This document shows, in pieces, positions 49,117-60,300 of a DNA stretch of 64,000 bases. The DNA lies in contig OZ025216.1 of NCBI GenBank assembly GCA_964019055.1, positions 6,439,840 to 6,503,839 on the forward strand, given 5' to 3'. The notes beneath the pieces are model-generated. The model was not told the origin of the DNA, did not search any database, and was given only the letters and a program-made list of their open reading frames with translations. Position numbers and translations under genes: made by a program. The number at the start of each line of letters is the position of its first letter. The stretch's first letter is position 1. The DNA comes from Anthopleura xanthogrammica. Its lineage: Eukaryota > Cnidaria > Anthozoa > Actiniaria > Actiniidae.

Positions 49117-51737
49117 GTGAAAACGTCGTGTTTGGACCAAGAGAAAATTCTCAGCAAAATTCCAATTTGGTCAGCAAAAAACAGTTTTTTTGACCAAAAA
49201 GCACCTATTCTCAGCCAAAACCCCATTTTTTTTCGCCAAAAAGTCGTGTTTTTATCTCAAGAGGTATTTTCAGGAGCAAAAAGTGGGGGTTTCAGCCAAC
49301 CAGTCACGCCGTCAGCGAAAAACCTGGTTTTGAGAGCCAAAATAGCCATTTTTCAGTTTTTGGGGCTAAAAAGGTTTTTTTCCCAGCAAAACAGTGTTTT
49401 GGACACCGAAAATGTGCTTTTCTCGGCCAAAGGGTGCGTTTAGCAGTGAAAACGTCGTGTTTGGACCAAGAGAAAATTCTCAGCAAAATTCCAATTTGGT
49501 CAGCAAAAAACAGTTTTTTTGACCAAAAAGCATCTATTCTCAGCCAAAACCCCATTTTTTTTCGCCAAAAAGTCGTGTTTTTATCTCAAGAGGGATTTTC
49601 AGGAGCAAAAAGTGGGGGTTTCAGCCAACCGGTCACGCCGTCAGCGAAAAACCTGGTTTTGAGAGCCAAAATAGCCATTTTTCAGTTTTTGGGGCTAAAA
49701 AGGTTTTTTTCCCAGCAAAACAGTGTTTTGGACACCGAAAATGTGCTTTTCTCGGCCAAAGGGTGCGTTTAGCAGTGAAAACGTCGTGTTTGGACCAAGA
49801 GAAAATTCTCAGCAAAATTCCAATTTGGTCAGCAAAAAACAGTTTTTTTGACCAAAAAGCACCTATTCTCAGCCAAAACCCCATTTTTTTTCGCCAAAAA
49901 GTCGTGTTTTTATCTAAAGAGGTATTTTCAGGAGCAAAAAGTGGGGGTTTCAGCCAACCGGTCACGCCGTCAGCGAAAAACCTGGTTTTGAGAGCCAAAA
50001 TAGCCATTTTTCAGTTTTTGGGGCTAAAAAGGTTTTTTTCCCAGCAAAACAGTGTTTTGGACACCGAAAATGTGCTTTTGTCGGCCAAAGGGTGCGTTTA
50101 GCAGTGAAAACGTCGTGTTTGGACCAAGAGAAAATTCTCAGCAAAATTCCAATTTGGTCAGCAAAAAACAGTTTTTTTGACCAAAAAGCACCTATTCTCA
50201 GCCAAAACCCCATTTTTTTTCGCCAAAAAGTCGTGTTTTTATCTCAAGAGGTATTTTCAGGAGCAAAAAATGGGGGTTTCAGCCAACCGGTCACGCCGTC
50301 AGCGAAAAACCTGGTTTTGAGAGCCAAAATAGCCATTTTTCAGTTTTTGGGGCTAAAAAGGTTTTTTTCCCAGCAAAACAGTGTTTTGGACACCGAAAAT
50401 GTGCTTTTCTCGGCCAAAGGGTGCGTTTAGCAGTGAAAACGTCGTGTTTGGACCAAGAGAAAATTCTCAGCAAAATTCCAATTTGGTCAGCAAAAAACAG
50501 TTTTTTTGACCAAAAAGCACCTATTCTCAGCCAAAACCCCATTTTTTTTCGCCAAAAAGTCGTGTTTTTATCTCAAGAGGTATTTTCAGGAGCAAAAAGT
50601 GGGGGTTTCAGCCAACCGGTCACGCCGTCAGCGAAAAACCTGGTTTTGAGAGCCAAAATAGCCATTTTTCAGTTTTTGGGGCTAAAAAGGTATTTTTCCC
50701 AGGAAAACAGTGTTTTGGACACCGAAAATGTGCTTTTCTCGGCCAGAGGGTGCGTTTAGCAGTGAAAACGTCGTGTTTGGACCAAGAGAAAATTCTCAGC
50801 AAAATTCCAATTTGGTCAGCAAAAAACAGTTTTTTTGACCAAAAAGCACCTATTCTCAGCCAAAACCCCATTTTTTTTCGCCAAAAAGTCGTGTTTTTAT
50901 CTCAAGAGGTATTTTCAGGAGCAAAAAGTGGGGGTTTCAGCCAACCGGTCACGCCGTCAGCGAAAAACCTGGTTTTGAGAGCCAAAATAGCCATTTTTCA
51001 GTTTTTGGGGCTAAAAAGGTTTTTTCCCCAGCAAAACAGTGTTTTGGACACCGAAAATGTGCTTTTCTCGGCCAAAGGGTGCGTTTAGCAGTGAAAACGT
51101 CGTGTTTGGACCAAGAGAAAATTCTCAGCAAAATTGCAATTTGGTCAGCAAAAAACAGTTTTTTTGACCAAAAAGCACCTATTCTCAGCCAAAACCCCAT
51201 TTTTTTTCTCCAAAAAGTCGTGTTTTTATCTCAAGAGGTATTTTCAGGAGCAAAAAGTGGGGGTTTCAGCCAACCGGTCACGCCGTCAGCGAAAAACCTG
51301 GTTTTGAGAGCCAAAATAGCCATTTTTCAGTTTTTGGGGCTAAAAAGGTTTTTTTCCCAGCAAAACAGTGTTTTGGACACCGAAAATGTGCTTTTCTCGG
51401 CCAAAGGGTGCGTTTAGCAGTGAAAACGTCGTGTTTGGACCAAGAGAAAATTCTCAGCAAAATTCCAATTTGGTCAGCAAAAAACAGTTTTTTTGACCAA
51501 AAAGCACCTATTCTCAGCCAAAACCCCATTTTTTTTTCGCCAAAAAGTCGTGTTTTTATCTCAAGAGGTATTTTCAGGAGCAAAAAGTGGGGGTTTCAGC
51601 CAACCGGTCACGCCGTCAGCGAAAAACCTGGTTTTGAGAGCCAAAATAGCCATTTTTCAGTTTTTGGGGCTAAAAAGGTTTTTTTCCCAGCAAAACAGTG
51701 TTTTGGACACCGAAAATGTGCTTTTCTCGGCCAAAGG

Positions 51738-53385
51738 GTGCGTTTAGCAGTGAAAACGTCGTGTTTGGACCAAGAGAAAATTCTCACCAAAATTCCAATT
51801 TGGTCAGCAAAAAACAGTTTTTTTGACCAAAAAGCACCTATTCTCAGCCAAAACCCCATTTTTTTTTCGCCAAAAAGTCGTGTTTTTATCTCAAGAGGGA
51901 TTTTCAGGAGCAAAAAGTGGGGGTTTCAGCCAACCGGTCACGCCGTCAGCGAAAAACCTGGTTTTGAGAGCCAAAATAGCCATTTTTCAGTTTTTGGGGC
52001 TAAAAAGGTTTTTTTCCCAGCAAAACAGTGTTTTGGACACCGAAAATGTGCTTTTCTCGGCCAAAGGGTGCGTTTAGCAGTGAAAACGTCGTGTTTGGAC
52101 CAAGAGAAAATTCTCAGCAAAATTCCAATTTGGTCAGCAAAAAACAGTTTTTTTGACCAAAAAGCACCTATTCTCAGCCAAAACCCCATTTTTTTTCGCC
52201 AAAAAGTCGTGTTTTTATCTCAAGAGGGAGTTTCAGGAGCAAAAAGTGGGGGTTTCAGCCAACCGGTCACGCCGTCAGCGAAAAACCTGGTTTTGAGAGC
52301 CAAAATAGCCATTTTTCAGTTTTTGGGGCTAAAAAGGTTTTTTTCCCAGCAAAACAGTGTTTTGGACACCGAAAATGTGCTTTTCTCGGCCAAAGGGTGC
52401 GTTTAGCAGTGAAAACGTCGTGTTTGGACCAAGAGAAAATTCTCAGCAAAATTCCAATTTGGTCAGCAAAAAACAGTTTTTTTGACGAAAAAGCACCTAT
52501 TCTCAGCCAAAACCCCATTTTTTTTCGCCAAAAAGTCGTGTTTTTATCTCAAGAGGTATTTTCGGGAGCAAAAAGTGGGGGTTTCAGCCAACCGGTCACG
52601 CCGTCAGCGAAAAACCTGGTTTTGAGAGCCAAAATAGCCATTTTTCAGTTTTTGGGGCTAAAAAGGTTTTTTTCCCAGCAAAACAGTGTTTTGGACACCG
52701 AAAATGTGCTTTTCTCGGCCAAAGGGTGCGTTTAGCAGTGAAAACGTCGTGTTTGGACCAAGAGAAAATTCTCACCAAAATTCCAATTTGGTCAGCAAAA
52801 AACAGTTTTTTTGACCAAAAAGCACCTATTCTCAGCCAAAACCCCATTTTTTTTTCGCCAAAAAGTCGTGTTTTTATCTCAAGAGGGATTTTCAGGAGCA
52901 AAAAGTGGGGGTTTCAGCCAACCGGTCACGCCGTCAGCGAAAAACCTGGTTTTGAGAGCCAAAATAGCCATTTTTCAGTTTTTGGGGCTAAAAAGGTTTT
53001 TTTCCCAGCAAAACAGTGTTTTGGACACCGAAAATGTGCTTTTCTCGGCCAAAGGGTGCGTTTAGCAGTGAAAACGTCGTGTTTGGACCAAGAGAAAATT
53101 CTCAGCAAAATTCCAATTTGGTCAGCAAAAAACAGTTTTTTTGACGAAAAAGCACCTATTCTCAGCCAAAACCCCATTTTTTTTCGCCAAAAAGTCGTGT
53201 TTTTATCTCAAGAGGTATTTTCGGGAGCAAAAAGTGGGGGTTTCAGCCAACCGGTCACGCCGTCAGCGAAAAACCTGGTTTTGAGAGCCAAAATAGCCAT
53301 TTTTCAGTTTTTGGGGCTAAAAAGGTTTTTTTCCCAGCAAAACAGTGTTTTGGACACCGAAAATGTGCTTTTCTCGGCCAAAGGG
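51738..53385 (+). repeat. Small composite HOR block (988/659 bp)
   Basis: Units here follow the pattern a-b-c-a-c. Type a is 330 bp with TTCTCACCAAAATT (51787 and 52775, 988 bp apart). Type b has GGGAGTTTCAGG near 52230. Type c has TTTGACGAAAAAG (52487 and 53146, 659 bp apart) and TTTTCGGGAGC. The block looks like duplication of a trimer followed by loss of one b unit, or duplication of a and c by unequal exchange. Confidence 0.82.
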
Positions 53386-56019
53386 TGCGTTTAGCAGTGA
53401 AAACGTCGTGTTTGGACCAAGAGAAAATTCTCAGCAAAATTCCAATTTGGTCAGCAAAAAACAGTTTTTTTGACCAAAAAGCACCTATTCTCAGCCAAAA
53501 CCCCATTTTTTTTCGCCAAAAAGTCGTGTTTTTATCTCAAGAGGTATTTTCAGGAGCAAAATGTGGGGGTTTCAGCCAACCGGTCACGCCGTCAGCGAAA
53601 AACCTGGTTTTAAGAGCCAAAATAGCCATTTTTCAGTTTTTGGGGCTAAAAAGGTTTTTTTCCCAGCAAAACAGTGTTTTGGACACCGAAAATGTGCTTT
53701 TCTCGGCCAAAGGGTGCGTTTAGCAGTGAAAACGTCGTGTTTGGACCAAGAGAAAATTCTCAGCAAAATTCCAATTTGGTCAGCAAAAAACAGTTTTTTT
53801 GACCAAAAAGCGCCTATTCTCAGCCAAAACTCCATTTTTTTTCGCCAAAAAGTCGTGTTTTTATCTCAAGAGGTATTTTCAGGAGCAAAAAGTGGGGGTT
53901 TCAGCCAACCGGTCACGCCGTCAGCGAAAAACCTGGTTTTGAGAGCCAAAATAGCCATTTTTCAGTTTTTGGGGCTAAAAAGGTTTTTTTCCCAGCAAAA
54001 CAGTGTTTTGGACACCGAAAATGTGCTTTTCTCGGCCAAAGGGTGCGTTTAGCAGTGAAAACGTCGTGTTTGGACCAAGAGAAAATTCTCAGCAAAATTC
54101 CAATTTGGTCAGCAAAAAACAGTTTTTTTGACCAAAAAGCACCTATTCTCAGCCAAAACCCCATTTTTTTTTCGCCAAAAAGTCGTGTTTTTATCTCAAG
54201 AGGTATTTTCAGGAGCAAAAAGTGGGGGTTTCAGCCAACCGGTCACGCCGTCAGCGAAAAACCTGGTTTTGAGAGCCAAAATAGCCATTTTTCAGTTTTT
54301 GGGGCTAAAAAGGTTTTTTTCCCAGCAAAACAGTGTTTTGGACACCGAAAATGTGCTTTTCTCGGCCAAAGGGTGCGTTTAGCAGTGAAAACGTCGTGTT
54401 TGGACCAAGAGAAAATTCTCAGCAAAATTCCAATTTGGTCAGCAAAAAACAGTTTTTTTGACCAAAAAGCACCTATTCTCAGCCAAAACCCCATTTTTTT
54501 TTCGCCAAAAAGTCGTGTTTTTATCTCAAGAGGTATTTTCAGGAGCAAAAAGTGGGGGTTTCAGCCAACCGGTCACGCCGTCAGCGAAAAACCTGGTTTT
54601 GAGAGCCAAAATAGCCATTTTTCAGTTTTTGGGGCTAAAAAGGTTTTTTTCCCAGCAAAACAGTGTTTTGGACACCGAAAATGTGCTTTTCTCGGCCAAA
54701 GGGTGCGTTTAGCAGTGAAAACGTCGTGTTTGGACCAAGAGAAAATTCTCAGCAAAATTCCAATTTGGTCAGCAAAAAACAGTTTTTTTGACCAAAAAGC
54801 ACCTATTCTCAGCCAAAACCCCATTTTTTTTCGCCAAAAAGTCGTGTTTTTATCTCAAGAGGTATTTTCAGGAGCAAAAAGTGGGGGTTTCAGCCAACCG
54901 GTCACGCCGTCAGCGAAAAACCTGGTTTTGAGAGCCAAAATAGCCATTTTTCAGTTTTTGGGGCTAAAAAGGTTTTTTTCCCAGCAAAACAGTGTTTTGG
55001 ACACCGAAAATGTGCTTTTCTCGGCCAAAGGGTGCGTTTAGCAGTGAAAACGTCGTGTTTGGACCAAGAGAAAATTCTCAGCAAAATTCCAATTTGGTCA
55101 GCAAAAAACAGTTTTTTTGACCAAAAAGCACCTATTCTCAGCCAAAACCCCATTTTTTTTTCCCCAAAAAGTCGTGTTTTTATCTCAAGAGGTATTTTCA
55201 GGAGCAAAAAGTGGGGGTTTCAGCCAACCGGTCACGCCGTCAGCGAAAAACCTGGTTTTGAGAGCCAAAATAGCCATTTTTCAGTTTTTGGGGCTAAAAA
55301 GGTTTTTTTCCCAGCAAAACAGTGTTTTGGACACCGAAAAGGTGCTTTTCTCGGCCAAAGGGTGCGTTTAGCAGTGAAAACGTCGTGTTTGGACCAAGAG
55401 AAAATTCTCAGCAAAATTCCAATTTGGTCAGCAAAAAACAGTTTTTTTGACCAAAAAGCACCTATTCTCAGCCAAAACCCCATTTTTTTTCGCCAAAAAG
55501 TCGTGTTTTTATCTCAAGAGGTATTTTCAGGAGCAAAAAGTGGGGGTTTCAGCCAACCGGTCACGCCGTCAGCGAAAAACCTGGTTTTGAGAGCCAAAAT
55601 AGCCATTTTTCAGTTTTTGGGGCTAAAAAGGTTTTTTTCCCAGCAAAACAGTGTTTTGGACACCGAAAATGTGCTTTTCTCGGCCAAAGGGTGCGTTTAG
55701 CAGTGAAAACGTCGTGTTTGGACCAAGAGAAAATTCTCAGCAAAATTCCAATTTGGTCAGCAAAAAACAGTTTTTTTGACCAAAAAGCACCTATTCTCAG
55801 CCAAAACCCCATTTTTTTTCGCCAAAAAGTCGTGTTTTTATCTCAAGAGGGATTTTCAGGAGCAAAAAGTGGGGGTTTCAGCCAACCGGTCACGCCGTCA
55901 GCGAAAAACCTGGTTTTGAGAGCCAAAATAGCCATTTTTCAGTTTTTGGGGCTAAAAAGGTTTTTTTCCCAGCAAAACAGTGTTTTGGACACCGAAAATG
56001 TGCTTTTCTCGGCCAAAGG

Positions 56020-57335
56020 GTGCGTTTAGCAGTGAAAACGTCGTGTTTGGACCAAGAGAAAATTCTCAGCAAAATTCCAATTTGGTCAGCAAAAAACAGT
56101 TTTTTTGACCAAAAAGCACCTATTCTCAGCCAAAACCGCATTTTTTTTCGCCAAAAAGTCGTGTTTTTATCTCAAGAGGTATTTTCAGGAGCAAAAAGTG
56201 GGGGTTTCAGCCTACCAGTCACGCCGTCAGCGAAAAACCTGGTTTTGAGAGCCAAAATAGCCATTTTTCAGTTTTTGGTGCTTAAAAGGTTTTTTCCCCA
56301 GCAAAACAGTGTTTTGGACACCGAAAATGTGCTTTTCTCGGCCAAAGGGTGCGTTTAGCAGTGAAAACGTCGTGTTTGGACCAAGAGAAAATTCTCAGCA
56401 AAATTCCAATTTGGTCAGCAAAAAACAGTTTTTTTGACCAAAAAGCACCTATTCTCAGCCAAAACCCCATTTTTTTTCGCCAAAAAGTCGTGTTTTTATC
56501 TCAAGAGGTATTTTCAGGAGCAAAAAGTGGGGGTTTCAGCCAACCGGTCACGCCGTCAGCGAAAAACCTGGTTTTGAGAGCCAAAATAGCCATTTTTCAG
56601 TTTTTGGGGCTAAAAAGGTTTTTTTCCCAGCAAAACAGTGTTTTGGACACCGAAAATGTGCTTTTCTCGGCCAAAGGGTGCGTTTAGCAGTGAAAACGTC
56701 GTGTTTGGACCAAGAGAAAATTCTCAGCAAAATTCCAATTTGGTCAGCAAAAAACAGTTTTTTTGACCAAAAAGCACCTAATCTCAGCCAAAACCCCATT
56801 TTTTTTCGCCAAAAAGTCGTGTTTTTATCTCAAGAGGTATTTTCAGGAGCAAAAAGTGGGGGTTTCAGCCTACCAGTCACGCCGTCAGCGAAAAACCTGG
56901 TTTTGAGAGCCAAAATAGCCATTTTTCAGTTTTTGGTGCTTAAAAGGTTTTTTCCCCAGCAAAACAGTGTTTTGGACACCGAAAATGTGCTTTTCTCGGC
57001 CAAAGGGTGCGTTTAGCAGTGAAAACGTCGTGTTTGGACCAAGAGAAAATTCTCAGCAAAATTCCAATTTGGTCAGCAAAAAACAGTTTTTTTGACCAAA
57101 AAGCACCTATTCTCAGCCAAAACCCCATTTTTTTTCGCCAAAAAGTCGTGTTTTTATCTCAAGAGGTATTTTCAGGAGCAAAAAGTGGGGGTTTCAGCCA
57201 ACCGGTCACGCCGTCAGCGAAAAACCTGGTTTTGAGAGCCAAAATAGCCATTTTTCAGTTTTTGGGGCTAAAAAGGTTTTTTTCCCAGCAAAACAGTGTT
57301 TTGGACACCGAAAATGTGCTTTTCTCGGCCAAAGG
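56020..57335 (+). repeat. Dimeric HOR, 658 bp, two copies
   Basis: Periods 56020-56677 and 56678-57335 each pair a marked unit with a common-form unit. The marked unit has GCCTACCAGTCACG, TTTGGTGCTTAAAAGG and a shortened T-run followed by CCCC. The first copy also has ACCGCATTT, as in the unit at 44275; the second lacks it and has CACCTAATCTCAG. Sharing this set with 44275-44603 links the block to the end of the tetrameric HOR about 11.7 kb away. Confidence 0.83.
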
Positions 57336-60300
57336 GTGCGTTTAGCAGTGAAAACGTCGTGTTTGGACCAAGAGAAAATTCTCAGCAAAATTCCAATTTG
57401 GTCAGCAAAAAACAGTTTTTTTGACCAAAAAGCACCTATTCTCAGCCAAAACCCCATTTTTTTTTGCCAAAAAGTCGTGTTTTTATCTCAAGAGGGATTT
57501 TCAGGAGCAAAAAGTGGGGGTTTCAGCCAACCGGTCACGCCGTCAGCGAAAAACCTGGTTTTGAGAGCCAAAATAGCCATTTTTCAGTTTTTGGGGCTAA
57601 AAAGGTTTTTTTCCCAGCAAAACAGTGTTTTGGACACCGAAAATGTGCTTTTCTCGGCCAAAGGGTGCGTTTAGCAGTGAAAACGTCGTGTTTGGACCAA
57701 GAGAAAATTCTCAGCAAAATTCCAATTTGGTCAGCAAAAAACAGTTTTTTTGACCAAAAAGCACCTATTCTCAGCCAAAACCCCATTTTTTTTCGCCAAA
57801 AAGTCGTGTTTTTATCTCAAGAGGGATTTTCAGGAGCAAAAAGTGGGGGTTTCAGCCAACCGGTCACGCCGTCAGCGAAAAACCTGGTTTTGAGAGCCAA
57901 AATAGCCATTTTTCAGTTTTTGGGGCTAAAAAGGTTTTTTTCCCAGCAAAACAGTGTTTTGGACACCGAAAATGTGCTTTTCTCGGCCAAAGGGTGCGTT
58001 TAGCAGTGAAAACGTCGTGTTTGGACCAAGAGAAAATTCTCAGCAAAATTCCAATTTGGTCAGCAAAAAACAGTTTTTTTTGACCAAAAAGCACCTATTC
58101 TCAGCCAAAACCCCATTTTTTTTCGCCAAAAAGTCGTGTTTTTATCTCAAGAGGTATTTTCAGGAGCAAAAAGTGGGGGTTTCAGCCAACCGGTCACGCC
58201 GTCAGCGAAAAACCTGGTTTTGAGAGCCAAAATAGCCATTTTTCAGTTTTTGGGGCTAAAAAGGTTTTTTTCCCAGCAAAACAGTGTTTTGGACACCGAA
58301 AATGTGCTTTTCTCGGCCAAAGGGTGCGTTTAGCAGTGAAAACGTCGTGTTTGGACCAAGAGAAAATTCTCAGCAAAATTCCAATTTGGTCAGCAAAAAA
58401 CAGTTTTTTTAACCAAAAAGCACCTATTCTCAGCCAAAACCCCATTTTTTTTCGCCAAAAAGTCGTGTTTTTATCTCAAGAGGTATTTTCAGGAGCAAAA
58501 AGTGGGGGTTTCAGCCAACCGGTCACGCCGTCAGCGAAAAACCTGGTTTTGAGAGCCAAAATAGCCATTTTTCAGTTTTTGGGGCTAAAAAGGTTTTTTT
58601 CCCAGCAAAACAGTGTTTTGGACACCGAAAATGTGCTTTTCTCGGCCAAAGGGTGCGTTTAGCAGTGAAAACGTCGTGTTTGGACCAAGAGAAAATTCTC
58701 AGCAAAATTCCAATTTGGTCAGCAAAAAACAGTTTTTTTGACCAAAAAGCACCTATTCTCAGCCAAAACCCCATTTTTTTTCGCCAAAAAGTCGTGTTTT
58801 TATCTCAAGAGGTATTTTCAGGAGCAAAAAGTGGGGGTTTCAGCCAACCGGTCACGCCGTCAGCGAAAAACCTGGTTTTGAGAGCCAAAATAGCCATTTT
58901 TCAGTTTTTGGGGCTAAAAAGGTTTTTTTCCCACCAAAACAGTGTTTTGGACACCGAAAATGTGCTTTTCTCGGCCAAAGGGTGCGTTTAGCAGTGAAAA
59001 CGTCGTGTTTGGACCAAGAGAAAATTCTCAGCAAAATTCCAATTTGGTCAGCAAAAAACAGTTTTTTTGACCAAAAAGCACCTATTCTCAGCCAAAACCC
59101 CATTTTTTTTCGCCAAAAAGTCGTGTTTTTATCTCAAGAGGGATTTTCAGGAGCAAAAAGTGGGGGTTTCAGCCAACCGGTCACGCCGTCAGCGAAAAAC
59201 CTGGTTTTGAGAGCCAAAATAGCCATTTTTCAGTTTTTGGGGCTAAAAAGGTTTTTTTCCCAGCAAAACAGTGTTTTGGACACCGAAAATGTGCTTTTCT
59301 CGGCCAAAGGGTGCGTTTAGCAGTGAAAACGTCGTGTTTGGACCAAGAGAAAATTCTCAGCAAAATTCCAATTTGGTCAGCAAAAAACAGTTTTTTTGAC
59401 CAAAAAGCACCTATTCTCAGCCAAAACCCCATTTTTTTTCGCCAAAAAGTCGTGTTTTTATCTCAAGAGGGATTTTCAGGAGCAAAAAGTGGGGGTTTCA
59501 GCCAACCGGTCACGCCGTCAGCGAAAAACCTGGTTTTGAGAGCCAAAATAGCCATTTTTCAGTTTTTGGGGCTAAAAAGGTTTTTTTCCCAGCAAAACAG
59601 TGTTTTGGACACCGAAAATGTGCTTTTCTCGGCCAAAGGGTGCGTTTAGCAGTGAAAACGTCGTGTTTGGACCAAGAGAAAATTCTCAGCAAAATTCCAA
59701 TTTGGTCAGCAAAAAACAGTTTTTTTGACCAAAAAGCACCTATTCTCAGCCAAAACCCCATTTTTTTTCGCCAAAAAGTCGTGTTTTTATCTCAAGAGGG
59801 ATTTTCAGGAGCAAAAAGTGGGGGTTTCAGCCAACCGGTCACGCCGTCAGCGAAAAACCTGGTTTTGAGAGCCAAAATAGCCATTTTTCAGTTTTTGGGG
59901 CTAAAAAGGTTTTTTTCCCAGCAAAACAGTGTTTTGGACACCGAAAATGTGCTTTTCTCGGCCAAAGGGTGCGTTTAGCAGTGAAAACGTCGTGTTTGGA
60001 CCAAGAGAAAATTCTCAGCAAAATTCCAATTTGCTCAGCAAAAAACAGTTTTTTTGACCAAAAAGCACCTATTCTCAGCCAAAACCCCATTTTTTTTCGC
60101 CAAAAAGTCGTGTTTTTATCTCAAGAGGGATTTTCAGGAGCAAAAAGTGGGGGTTTCAGCCAACCGGTCACGCCGTCAGCGAAAAACCTGGTTTTGAGAG
60201 CCAAAATAGCCATTTTTCAGTTTTTGGGGCTCAAAAGGTTTTTTTCCCACCAAAACAGTATTTTGGACACCGAAAATGTGCTTTTCTCGGCCAAAGGGTG

